Source: Diphasiastrum complanatum
Taxonomy: Eukaryota > Streptophyta > Lycopodiopsida > Lycopodiales > Lycopodiaceae
DNA length: 64,000 nucleotides
Assembly (NCBI GenBank): GCA_029204225.1
Contig: CM055096.1
Location: 61,856,957 to 61,920,956 of the forward strand
Reading direction: 5' to 3'
The translations under genes and the position numbers were made by a program. The notes below the pieces were generated by a model, which saw only the letters and a program-made list of their open reading frames with translations, was not told where the DNA came from and did not search any database. Of this stretch, positions 33,477 through 44,484 are shown piece by piece. The stretch's first letter is position 1. Every line of letters starts with the position of its first letter.

Positions 33477-34150
33477 TTGAATAATTATTAGAATTTAGCC
33501 TTTCACTAGTCTCAAGAAGATAGGCTCCAATTGAACCCATTCTATCTAGTAACAAGTACAACAAATGTACTATTAAAAGGCTCTCCCTTCTTCCTTTCTC
33601 AGAATTTAGCTAAAATCTGACTCTCTTGAATCTCACTAGACTCAAGAAGCAAGATCTATAATGATCTTGAACTCAAAAAGATTTGGAAAAGTGTATTCTA
33701 CACAATCTATTCACTTAGAACCTTGGATTTGATTTTTGGAAGTGCCAATGCCTTTCTATGGTGTTTAGAATTGGTTTTAGTTTCACTCTTGAACTAAAAA
33801 ACATAAGCCACAAACTCTCTCTCAAGTATTTGTAGGTTTAATAAGATTCTAACACCATTTACTCATCAAATCTATAATGGAAACAATGGTTTTTCATAAG
33901 CACATCACTAGTTTCACTCTACACAACTTGTTTGAAGCTCAAATACTAAGAAAACACAAAGTTTTGGTGAAAGTACAACTCCAGCAGCCTCTCACACGTG
34001 TGAGAAGTACATCTGAACTTTACACACTAATCTGAACCTCAACATCACAAGTAAACTATTAGAAAAGGTCGCCCTCCTTCAAAGTGAATGTAGCACCAAT
34101 GCTTTCACCAAAATGAAGATTTTTGGATCATCAACTAAGCTCTTTGACTT
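33477..34150 (-). other. Copia E 5' leader
   Basis: Non-coding sequence between the PBS and gag; it includes CTCACACGTGTGAG near 33990. Confidence 0.7.
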
Positions 34151-34163
34151 GGCTCTGATACCA
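34151..34163 (-). other. Copia E primer binding site
   Basis: The plus strand reads GGCTCTGATACCA, i.e. TGGTATCAGAGCC in sense. Confidence 0.88.
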
Positions 34164-34830
34164 TGTCAAATTTCAGAGTTTAAGGACTGAAATTAATCTA
34201 CAAATGATCACAAAGAGTGATTGGTAGCTTGGGATCTTGATCTATATCAAGACTAGCTTCCAAATCTAGCTTCTACTTGACAATCTTTGTGATTCCAAGC
34301 AAGAACAATAAAAAATGATGATCCACGGCTTCACACGTCTGAAGTACAACTACTGTATGGCTTGATAATAGAGAAATAGTTTACTTATCATTTACTAAGC
34401 ATTCATCCACAAAGAAAGTGCTTAAGAGAGTCAAAACACAAAGATAGCTTCACAAACCAAGATTTCTCATCATTAGCTCAACAATGGATCCATCATGGGT
34501 CAAGTACTAAATCACCATAATCTCTCTCTAAGCGGCACCCAGCACGTGTGGGATAGCTCATTTTACTCATCCATATCCACTTTGGATAAGATCTATCAAG
34601 TTTTCCACATCATCCATTGGTGGTTTGTGTTGACCTTCTAGATTCCTACAATCTAGGACCTAACTCCTATAATCTAGGAGATGTCATATTAGACTCAAAT
34701 GAAAGCTAATCAAAATGGATATGAATATTACAAGTGTCATTTCACACATGTGGACAGGTACTCACACATGTGGATCCACATAGATGTCAAAATACATCAA
34801 AAACCATGTGAAAATTGCTTAATTCTAACA
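34164..34830 (-). repeat. Copia E 5' LTR
   Basis: Begins TGTCAAATTTCAGAG and ends AATTCTAACA on the plus strand (667 bp, TG...CA). It is unlike the 3' LTR of copia C, so E's 5' end and C's 3' end cannot be one unrearranged element. Confidence 0.7.
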
Positions 34831-34837
34831 AAAAGAA

Positions 34838-35142
34838 GATGATGTAGACCACCTTCATCGGAACGAAAGACGTGGTTGGTGACATCTTCACCAAAGACCT
34901 GGACAAACGACTCTTTGAGAGACAGAGAAGTAGTCTTGGGATCGTAAAGCTATCATGCTTTGAGAGGGAGATGAAGAAACAAAATGTTTCTAACTACAAA
35001 GCCTTGCTAGCTTTCAGCCCTCAGCCTGACGAAAATATTCGCGAACATGAAAGTCAGGAGACACGAAGCACGAAAAGTTTTGCGAACATGAAAGTCAAAG
35101 AAAACGAAGATGAATGGTTCGTGAACATGAAAGTCAAAGCAG
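34838..35142 (+). pseudogene. Copia RNase H C-terminal tail
   Basis: Reads VGDIFTKDLDKRLFERQRSS then LGIVKLSC, the end of a copia RNase H of another subfamily, with an in-frame stop just upstream. A 15-bp phrase, GAACATGAAAGTCA preceded by G/C-G/T, repeats at about 35041, 35081 and 35121. Confidence 0.7.
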
Positions 35143-35443
35143 ACTATTCCATGCAATTTTGGATGTACACCATATTTTGCTTGAATATCTCTCTCTCTTT
35201 CTCTCTCTAACTCGTGTTGAGGCTTATGCTCATACACTAAATTCTTGAACTTTTGCTCTCCTGAAAATAAAGCTATTATTCTCTAATTGTTAGCATGCTA
35301 GATTGGGGTTAAGCCATTAAATTCTATACTAGATCTTGCTATTCAATCTACAATCAATTTTTTCTGCTAATCATAAAGCTTAATAAGATCAATCACCTTT
35401 GCGGATCATTCTCACGTGTGTGAACAATCTGGAAATTTTGTCA
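35143..35443 (+). repeat. Copia F-type LTR, 3' fragment
   Basis: About 300 bp matching the end of the F LTRs (50690-50990 and 56242-56542), including CTCTCTCTCTTTCTCTCTCT and AACTCGTGTTGAGGC. It ends TTTTGTCA at 35443 and then joins copia H' exactly as at 56542. Confidence 0.88.
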
Positions 35444-37033
35444 ATTCCTTCGTTCAACTATTCTATTGTGTTGAGGTGTGTAAGATGCAGTCTGTGTGTG
35501 CATAATACCTCGATCAATATAGTAAGCTTTGAATTCATTGAAAATGTACTCACCTCCACGATCTGTGCTTATTGCCTGTCTGCCAAACCAACTCGTATAT
35601 TGAACGAATTTCTCAAAAGCTTCAGATTTGGTACAAATAAAGTATACTACAGCAAACTTGTTGAAGTCATCAATAAACGTAATGAAGTACTTTGCATCAC
35701 CCAATGACAATACTCCAAATGGTCCACAAATATCTAAATTCATAATTTCAAGTACCTTAGTTGCTTTATAAACATCCTTATTGAAAGGTGTTCTAGTCAT
35801 GTTGCCTTTAAGACATGATTCGCAGGTAGTATCTCTACTTTTCATTTCGGATTCTTGAATTCTTTGACTTTTATTGGCTTGGTACAAGGCTTCCATGTTC
35901 ATATGACATAGCCTTTTGTGTCACAATACATCTGTTGATTCCTAAGTTTGATTGACTTGTAAGATTCTTGTTCGAATGTTCAGGTGATACAAATTTTCTT
36001 CTCTACTATCTTCATCAGGTTATCAAAATCTTCCTTGAACAACTTACAAGAGTTCTTTGTGAAGATTACTGACATGTCTGTATCAACTATCTTTGCTATA
36101 GATAGAAGATCTTTATCAAGAGTTGGGACATGGAGAACTTCCTCATGTTTCTTGTCTCCCTGATTCATGTCTAGCCATAATACACCAATTCCATTAACCA
36201 CGTGTTTAGAACCATCTCCGAGTATAATGAATCTTGAATCGTTCGTCTTCTTGTATTCGGACAAAATTTGTTTCAAGAAAACAAAATGTGAGGTGGCTTC
36301 TGAATCAAGTACTACTTCTCAAATTGAATTAGATGAACAACATAGATTAGTACTAACATAAGCTGCTGAATTCCTTATTGCCCTGTCTTCTGCTATTCTA
36401 GAGCATTCTACTTTGTCTTCGAGATAGTTTGAATCTGAAGGTTCACTTCAATTCTGCTCCTTTTTGTTTTGGGATTCTGATAATAGTCTATTGCTGCATG
36501 ACCCTGTTTATGACGATGAATACATTCAATCGATTTAGCCAACACTTTTCTTCTGTGTGACCTGATCTTCTGCATCTGTTGCAGATCTTCTTATCACTAG
36601 AATTCTTTTGTTGTTTTCCTGATTGTTGTTCATTAGTCTTAGACTCATTCCTTTTAGACGACTCCCTCTTAAACTTACACTTCCTAGAAGATTTATTCTG
36701 AGTAAATGAAGCATTTTATGAATCACCATTTTCATCATAGCATTCATGAGCTTCTACGTCTTCCTTTACTCCGTCTATTGCCTTTTGAAGTGTCATTGTC
36801 GTATCTTTTGCCAATACGTTTCTTCTCCTTCTTCTCGCCGGATAAACCTCCAGTTGAAAACTGAGATTAGGTGAAGACATCAATTTGACTTGATTCAAAA
36901 GAGCCTCCATTTGCTGATCTCTCATTTGATTACAATTGTTCATATCATTGAGTGTCGTACTCAACTGTTTACAAATCACCATATAAGTTGGTGCACCCAG
37001 ATTTGCAGCTTGATTTGAAGTTTCTTTGGCCAT
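35444..37033 (-). pseudogene. pol: Copia H': integrase, protease and Gag fragments
   Basis: On the minus strand the gag basic tail and zinc knuckle sit near 36540-36700 (KSSRKCKFKRESSKRNESK). Protease has DSEATSH in place of DSGATSH, followed by SRFIILGDGSKHVVNGIGVL. Integrase has ESCLKGNMTRTPF, LDICGPF, FITFIDDFNKF and SYTPQHNRIVE, where an F-type LTR cuts it. It is a near-duplicate of copia H (56543-57917). Upstream of about 36813 it differs: MAKETSNQAANLGAPTYM replaces the H gag, so a breakpoint lies there. It is inactive. Confidence 0.85.
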
Positions 37034-37484
37034 CTCTATATATCTATCCTGAAAATTACTAAATTTAGTTTATATCTGATTAACTCATAGTGAAATATTG
37101 TTGACCAAAAATTGACTAAAATTGACTCTAGTATGGTCAAATCACTATTTTTAGTCAATTTCATAGACATGACAAGAAACTGGAAAAAACTAAAAATTTC
37201 GAGTTTTTGCACTTTTTTTTTTTTAAAGTTTACGTTTTCTAAAAATTCATAAAAAATCACAGTAAGTTATTAAGCAATCGAAATCGAAAATTCGATTCAC
37301 TGTTCGATTCTTAATTTTACTTTCTTAATGTCCAACAGGTGCAGGATGAGTATATGCAGATTTTAAATTATATGACTAAAAACAATTATAGCAAGTGTCT
37401 ACTCTTCATCAAAACAATCGTTCTAACAATGTAAGCTCTAACTCCATCCTTAAGAATGAAAGAGTAGAATTACTACTTTGATAC
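37034..37484 (-). other. Leader and PBS-like end of copia H'
   Basis: Non-coding AT-rich leader. The plus strand at about 37471-37484 reads CTTTGATACCAT, a PBS-like sequence, followed at 37485 by TGTTGGGATTC as an LTR start. Confidence 0.55.
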
Positions 37485-37531
37485 CATGTTGGGATTCTAC
37501 AATATGCAACAGTGCAACAGAGGTGGGCCAC
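37485..37531 (-). repeat. Start of copia H' LTR, interrupted by element I
   Basis: TGTTGGGATTCTACAATATG runs to GCCAC at 37531 and is then cut by element I. The LTR appears to continue after 42647. Confidence 0.5.
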
Positions 37532-38450
37532 TGTTGTGCCGGCGCCTCAAAGGGCGCTGGGACTTGAGCGGTTTCCCCAATATGTGCTTAAGTCTAACAT
37601 TCATCCATCATGCACTTACATAAAAGCCAACTCAGAAACGTAACAAGCTTAACCATTCAGGCTTAAGAAAACTAGAATCCCAACCAACTCGAAAGCCAAC
37701 TCAGAATCCGTCCCCAAAAGGTAACCAAAGGCAAAGACAAGCCACACATGAAACCCAAGGCATAGTGGTCGCCAAACTGACCAATTGGCATAGCGACAGG
37801 CCCCATGTCGATGACAGGGACCCTTAGGCGCCAGCGATGCAAAAAGGTTGTAGTAAGGGTCCTTCCTCTTGGACCAGTCCCGGAGGTGAAACCGAAACGG
37901 TAATCATCCCCAAGGATCAACTTTATTAGATTTGGAAGAGGTTACATTCATACATAGACTGGCCGATCTCGGGGCCACCAACACGTGCTAGGCATTGTGT
38001 CTGGCTCGTGCTGGTAGAGGGAGCTGAGACCTGGCGACTGGATTCTTGGCACTGGTTGAGCTGCCCAAGTTTCTGTCTGCCGGACTCCCCCTATAGTTCT
38101 GTTGTGATTCGGCGCACCCTCTCTGGTTTGAAACATAGTGGTTTCTAGTAAAGCACGCTTTTTAGGACTTAGTTTTTATTTTGCTGATTAAGCCTGGCAA
38201 GCTTGGCAGGATCAGTCTGGCTCCCGGACATGGGTCCCGAGAGCCGTCTCGGCAGTCGAATCAACTTGCTTTCCTGACTGGGCCATGACTCGAGCTCCAG
38301 AGCTAGCTCATGACTTGTGACTACTTGACTAGCTCACCATAGGTCGGAGGCTCAGTCCTTGACGTTCTAACTTGCTCTGGGACCTTAGAGAGTGTCACCC
38401 CTTTGAGTCTTACAAGGCACGCTGGGTGCACCCGAGTCAGCTTTACAACA
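37532..38450 (-). repeat. Element I 3' LTR
   Basis: 919 bp, highly similar to 41729-42647; GC content is clearly higher than in the neighbouring copia LTRs. Confidence 0.92.
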
Positions 38451-38547
38451 TCCTCCCCTCGTTTGAGAAAGCTGATGTCCTCGTCAGGACCAAACTAGAA
38501 CCTAAGACTCATGGCACGGGCTTGATTCACCAGCCAAAGGAAACCAA

Positions 38548-40899
38548 CTATAAAGAGAAGTAATGATATTGTGTTTTGCACCCAGCACAAGAAAAGTGTG
38601 GATCTAGTTCACTTACGTAAATCTGTGTAAAGATGTTGCACTTAGACATTAGACTGAAGCTCACTCCTCGATGATAAATGCGGCTTACTTTATTAACATG
38701 AAAGAAAAAGGTACTTACGGCTCCCTTAAGCCTCAGATATGTCATTTGGTTGCCCAGGTTGAGCTCCTTGACCTCTGCATCGGCACTTAGATTCACCTCT
38801 GATGTAGAAGCTACAGGCAATGTTGGCTCCATTTGACCTCGTGTCAACTGGTTTGTCACTGTTGGATGTCCTTCGTTAAAGAAGTGAGCTTTCTCTTGGT
38901 CACACAAGGTGAGCTCCTTGAGCTCTGCATCGGCACTTGAATTCACCTTTGATGTAGAGACTGTAGGCAATGTTGGCTCCATTTGTTCCCGTGTCAGCTG
39001 GTCTGTCACTGTTGGCTGTCCTTCGTTAAAGAGGTGAATGAGATTGGGAGGAATGATTGGCTCAGATTCATTTGTGTCATTCTTTTCTAGTTGGTCCCTT
39101 GGCACAGCTCTGACGACACAAGGTCTCCTGCCATTATATAATAACACAAGGTTAACCCCTTTTGCCAAGAAGGCCACCACATGTTCATTAAACCAGCTTC
39201 GAAGGCATCCATCTTCAAGATTGTGAATGTTAGTCGATTCTTCCAGGTTCCCAGGGAGATTGGTAAGTTGGTTGCCAATCTACAAGTGGTCATTGTACCT
39301 TTCGCGACCTCCACACAAATAGGAGTTACATTTTCTTCACATTGGATGTCCAATTCCCCTGTCAGTTTTTTCCCCAGGTCTACCATGAAGTAAATGATCC
39401 TGCCTTGAATACAGTCTTTCAGGTACAATAACTTTGATCCTTTCACAGGAGTCGCCATAAGGTGTTCATGATACGCCGCAAGTGTCCCAATCTGTTGTAA
39501 GGCATTCAGGTCAGACTCCGTCAAATTCGTTTCTGGGTCCTCTTCGTCATCCTGTTCACCATCTTCTTGATCAAATGCCTCTCTCTCCATTCTATCGAAT
39601 CCTTCAATGGCAGCCATGATTTGCTTATTCAATGGTTTGGGGCATGACCTCCAAGAGTGACCTTGCTGATGACAGTTGATGCAACGCATGGAACTGCCCA
39701 CTGTTGGTGATCTGTTGCTGTGACTAGCTGAAGGTCCAATATTGTTTCTTCTCTGAAACATGTTCCTTCCATTGTTGCCTTGGTTGCCAAGCCCTGTTTT
39801 TGTTGGGAATTTGTTCACGCTACTCGAGGCTTGGTTTTCATTTGAAGCTGAGTCCCCCGTTGAAAAGAAGCTCGGACTCGGTCTGGATCCACTAAATACT
39901 CTTGTTGAGGTTGTGGGAGCAGCTGGTGCCAATGTGCTTCCATAATCACAAACCATTTCAACCACTCGAATAGTTGAATTGAAATCATGGGGCATGTAGC
40001 TGTCTATTGCACACCGGATCCAAGATTGCATTCCAGACAAGAGGTAATGAGTTTTGTCCGCCTCAGACATGTCTTCAATAACCCATACACTCTGTCTGAA
40101 TTTATTGAGATACTCTCGCAATGACCCTTTCAGTTTGAGCCCCGATAATTCTGTCCTCAATCTCATGTGTGAATCCTTCGGTATGAACTCCTCTCGTAAC
40201 GCGGCTTTGAATGCGTCCCATGTCTGGAAATGCATTCCTACCATCTGGTACCAGTTTGTAGTGTAGCTCTCAAAATATGCTAATGCCAAGTCCGTTCTTT
40301 CTTCCTCAGGAGTGTTCATTAGACGGAAGTAATGGTCCACGTGAAACAACCAATCTTCCACAACTCGAATGTCACGCTCTCCTTTGAAAGTAGGTGGTGC
40401 TTTCACTTTGGCAATCTTCCTTGGGCCTTCCGTGTTTCACGCTCGTGGTTCTCTTGGTATATGTGGAGGAGGCGCCACTGTTCCCCCTAGTTGCTTCCAG
40501 CTCTTCAAACCTGGCTTCGAGCTGTGTTAGCCCATCTCTCATTTCTCTAGCAAGGTTAAGTTGAGTAAGGTTCATGGTTTGCAAGGATGTTTGCCATTCT
40601 TTTCTTTTTGTTTTTATGTCCTTCTTCACCTCGTTGAGCATAGCCATCATTGCGCTTGATAAGTATTGCCGCATCTTCACTTCAAAGAGGTCTTGTTGCG
40701 CCTCTAGCAAGGGTTCGTCTCTTGGTGTAGGTTCAGAAGGGCCACCCATCTCTTCTTGGAGAGGCGCCACTGTGGAGTGCATATGCTCTTTCTTTCTCGA
40801 CTTGGACCTGGTGCCATTTCGATGCATGCGAGAGCTGTATTCTCGAGCCAGCTCTTCTCCATCCGTCAATGCTCGTAACTCTTCAAGGTGGTCCTCCAT
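38548..40899 (-). pseudogene. gag: Element I Gag with protease remnant
   Basis: The first frame (40899-40372) starts MEDHLEELRALTDGEELARE and carries a coiled-coil-like N-terminal region. The next frame (40406-39087) has the gypsy Gag core: GERDIRVVEDWLFHVDHYFR, FESYTTNWYQMVGMHFQTWD, LRTELSGLKLKGSLREYLNK. Then come an Asn/Ser/Gly-rich linker and a CCHC knuckle CINCHQQGHSWRSC near 39680. MVDLGKK suits a decayed retropepsin (DSG to DLG). The reading ends after a frameshift in the repeated segment (39180-38548). Gag assembles the particle; with no RT the element is non-autonomous. The two frame changes make this copy defective. Confidence 0.82.
38755..39040 (-). repeat. 150-bp tandem repeat in element I
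   Basis: Two units start GAGCTCCTTGA at 38761 and GAGCTCCTTGA at 38911, about 90% alike by eye. The period of 150 keeps the frame, so the protein repeats a segment of about 50 aa (QMEPTLP.VSTS.VN.SADAE). Confidence 0.9.
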
Positions 40900-40939
40900 T
40901 ATAGTAAGAGGTGTACTTCCAGCAGATTATCGCCTCAAT

Positions 40940-41713
40940 CCTTTTTTTTTTTGAGACTCTCCCTTCTGTCGGCCGGGCCCCACACCTCTTTTCTTCTTTA
41001 TTAAATCAGCTTCAATGAAAATATCCCCTCCTCAAACTTAGCACGCCCACATCACCTAAAAGCCAAGTAGGAACCAGGTCATTTGTGTCCAAGCAAGCAC
41101 ACAACAAACGGAACATACCAATCAAAGCAAACACAGAGGATCCCTCTCAAGCCACAAACCCCCCTGAGACCGGACATAGGACCTTTGCCTAGCCACGCCC
41201 ACACAAATCTATCACAGAATTAGCCCACGGGGAAACATCCATCCAACCATCCGTGCTTTCACCATTAAGCAGCACATTGCCTCGGTCACGCCCCACCACT
41301 TTTTGGTCAATAGCCCTTATAGCTAAACGAGCGGCAACTATCCCGCACCGGCAGCTAACCACCCATGCTTTACACCCGAATTCAAGCACCATCTCTATAT
41401 CAATGGTTAACCCGTACGATTCGAATATGTCGTCCCGCACCCCACAAGGTACAGACCGTGCTTTCACCTACCTAGGCAACACTTTGCCTCATCTGTCCTA
41501 CATGCAGACAATGCTAGGCCCGAACTGCGAGAACTGACCGTGCTTACACCTCGAGGGCAGCACTTTGACTCATCAAGTCCCCCGTTCTGCTGACCACCCC
41601 GACCGTGGATGCACCCGTGCTTACACTATGGGCAGCACCTTGCGCAATGGTTGTCCTGACAAATCCCAAAACGTGGCCATCCCTGTGAGACTTGCGTAGC
41701 TGACCGGCTAGTC
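40940..41713 (-). other. Element I leader
   Basis: Non-coding leader between PBS and gag. It contains three spaced copies of a GGCAGCACTTTG-like phrase near 41270, 41480 and 41560. Confidence 0.5.
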
Positions 41714-41728
41714 GGCTCTGATACCACA
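41714..41728 (-). other. Element I primer binding site
   Basis: The plus strand reads GGCTCTGATACCACA next to the LTR; in sense TGTGGTATCAGAGCC, a Met-tRNA-type PBS offset by two bases from the LTR. Confidence 0.82.
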
Positions 41729-42647
41729 TGTTGCGCCGACGCCTCAAAGGGCACTGGGACTTGAGCGGTTTTCCCAATACGCGCTTAAGTCTAACATTCA
41801 TCCATCATGCACTTACGTAAAATCCAACTCAGAAACGTAACAAGCTTAACCATTCAGACTTAAGAAAATTGGAATCCCAACCAACCCGAAAGCCAACTCA
41901 GAATCCGTCCCCAAAAGGTAACCAAAGGCAAAGACAAGCCACACATGAAACCCAAGGCATAGTGGTTGCCAAACTGACCAATTGGCATAGCAGCAGGCCC
42001 CATGTCGATGACAGGGACCCTTAGGCGCCAGTGACACAAAAAGGTTGTAGTAAGGGTCCTTCCACTTGGACCAGTCTCGGAGGCGAAACCGAAATGGTAA
42101 TCATCCCCAAGGATCAACTTTATTAGATTTGGAAGAGGTTACATTCACACATAGACTGACCGATCTCGGGGCCACCAACACGTGCTAGGCATTGTGCCTG
42201 GCTCGTGCTGGTAGAGGGAGCTGAGACCTGGCGACTGGATTCCTGGCACTGGTTGAGCTGCCCAAGTTTCTGTCTGCCGGACTTCCCCTATAGTTCTGTT
42301 GTGATTCGGTGCACCCTCTCTGGTTTGAAACATAGTGGTTTCTAGTAAAGCACGCTTTTTAGGACTTAGTTTTTATTTTGCTGATTAAGCCTGACAAGCC
42401 TGGCAGAATCAGTCTGGCTCCTGAACATGGGTCCCGAGAGCCGTCCCGGCGGCCGAATCAACTTGCTTTCCTGACTGGGCCATGACTCGAGCTCCAGAGC
42501 TAGCTCATGACTTGTGACTACTTGACTAGCTCACCACAGGTCGGAGGCTCAGTCCTTGACGTTCTAACTTGCTCTGGGACCTTAGAGAGTGTCACACCTT
42601 TGAGTCTTACAAGACACGCTGGGTGCACCCGAGTCAGCTTTACAACA
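41729..42647 (-). repeat. Element I 5' LTR
   Basis: 919 bp, paired with 37532-38450 and ending TTTACAACA. Confidence 0.92.
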
Positions 42648-43609
42648 GCCATGCGGAATCCTCAGTGCATGTAACTACATATATTGGATTCAAACTGACT
42701 TTGACAGATCAAAGATAGATGATTGAGCTAATTTAATGTCCGTGGAGCTAACTGAGCAACTGAAAAGTTGTTGGGTATATACACATGGCTAACTAATTAA
42801 AAGAGTGTATAATCTAAACTTTACAATTAGGATTAAGGCACTACGTGTTGTTGGCAATTGACTTCGGTCAGTATCTTAATCTATTAGAGATGTCAACTCC
42901 TAAAGGTCTATAGGGGTCTTATTTATTTTTCATCTCCTGGTCTCCACACTATGACCTTAAACCATGAGTTTAGGATTTAGTCCAATTTATTTAGTTTTGA
43001 GTATCTCACCCTAGTGCTTGGATAATAATGTCATTCTCCCTCTTTTTTGAACATCCTTATCCAACATAGCCAATTTTTGTCACTTTGTCAATAACAACCC
43101 TTGTTTTTCTATTGAATGTATGACTTGAGTTGTCGAGATTTTGTGCTCATTGCATTGTGGCTCAAGTTTTATTGCAATTGTATAAGAGGCTCTTTCCTTT
43201 TAGAAAAATCTATTGACAAAATGGTATTGGCTCAAATATTTTGTTGGTCTCCTATGGATAGATTTGTTGATTTCTCTACCCTTTTGATTATCAAAATTCA
43301 TTGGTCCTTTGTCAATCTTCAATATTGTCTTTTTGATGCTTGATTTCTAAACAAGCTTATGGAAACAGAGGGCCCTACAAGCATTTTGGTATATTTATAT
43401 CAAATGAACTTGCAAAATTTGGCGATGTCAAAAAAAGTACCATAATTACGAAGGCCATTTGTAAGGCCAGTTTACAATCTAACTATGTCGATATTCCATT
43501 TGGGCGAATTGGGACCCCATTGCCTATGGATATATAGGCCAAATTTATGCCAGTTAAATAGTGCATCTGATAACTCTACACAGTCTATTATCAAAACCAG
43601 TTGAAAAAA
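42648..43609. other. Remainder of copia H' LTR and unassigned sequence
   Basis: The first bases repeat the element I target (GCCAT). The sequence is AT-rich without ORFs, and the right edge of the interrupted H' LTR could not be placed. I see no gene to 43609. Confidence 0.4.
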
Positions 43610-44107
43610 CTTCCACAAAGAATAATGTCATCAACATAAATTAGAAGAATGACAATATTGCTATCAACAAACTTTAGATACATGGAAGGATCATAGTCAC
43701 TAAGAGTAAATCCTAGTGAGATAAGAAAAGAGTTAAATCTTGAATACCATGATCGTGGTGCTTGCTTGAGTCCATAAAGACTTTTGAAGAGCAAGCACAC
43801 TTTGGACTCATCCTTGATGAATCCTTGAGGTTGTTCCATATAGATCTCCTCCTCAAGATAACCATTTAGAAAAGCATTGGATATATCTAATTGAAACACC
43901 CTCCACTTGAAAAAACAAGCAAGAAAAATAAGAATTCTTATAGTCACCATCTTTGAAACGGGTACAAAGGTCTCCTCATAATCAAGGCCATGGATTTGAG
44001 AAGATCCTTTGGCACATAATCTTGCTTTATGCGTGTTGATGGTGCCATCATGATTGAACTTGATCCGAAATACCCACTTGCAACCAATCACATGCTTGTT
44101 GGATGGA
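43610..44107 (-). pseudogene. pol: Copia RT fragment almost identical to copia D first pol
   Basis: On the minus strand it runs from HVIGCKWVFRIKFNHDGTIN to YVDDIILCG. It shares rare variants with copia D (SSQIHGLDYEETFVPVSKM, LIFLACFFKWRVFQLDISN, WYSRFNSF) not found in copia B or in the second D copy. The left edge is an abrupt junction (GTTGAAAAAACTTCCAC). It is split by copia G at GGATG and continues at 47374. Confidence 0.9.
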
Positions 44108-44112
44108 GGATG

Positions 44113-44484
44113 TGTGAAAAATTGTCAACTAGTAGTATTTTCCTAACTTGAGATTTTGTAGGCCTATGGCCAAATAAAAGTTAGAGATAGGTTCATACAT
44201 GTATGTAGAGGCCCAAAGTATGTGTACACTACTTTTGAGGTCACATTAATTAGAGGAGGTCGAGTGTGGAGCTCTTCTATTGGCTCATAATTTGGTGCAT
44301 TCCTATTTGACCAAATTTCTAGGTATATGGGTGAATCCTATTGGACCCCAATTTTAGCCTATCATAAGACAAGTGGCCAAGAGGCACTATGGCTGCTATA
44401 AATAGCCATCTCCACGAGTATGTACACATCTCATTTTCATTCTATTGAATGAATGTTATGCTCTTTGAAGGTCCATCTTCTTTC
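44113..44484 (+). repeat. Copia G 5' LTR, truncated
   Basis: Matches 46716-47087 of the 3' LTR up to CCATCTTCTT. It includes TATAAATAG near 44399, a candidate TATA box, and the ATG (44459) that opens the long downstream frame. Confidence 0.9.

Larger units (their letters stand above)
37532..42647 (-). mobile_element. Element I: gypsy-type, gag-only LTR retrotransposon (TR-GAG-like)
   Basis: 5,116 bp with two 919-bp LTRs (37532-38450 and 41729-42647; TGTTGTGCCGGCG...TTTACAACA). The flanks GCCAC and GCCAT form a 5-bp TSD with one change. The PBS (GTGGTATCAGAGCC on the element strand) adjoins the upper LTR. Only 3.3 kb lies between the LTRs, holding gypsy-type Gag and a degenerate protease remnant but no RT, RNase H or integrase. 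It must be mobilised in trans. Confidence 0.88.

Noticed and set aside
35150-35210. CT microsatellite (CTCTCTCTCTTTCTCTCTCT)
   Set aside because: It is an integral part of the F LTR, found in all three copies, not an independent repeat.
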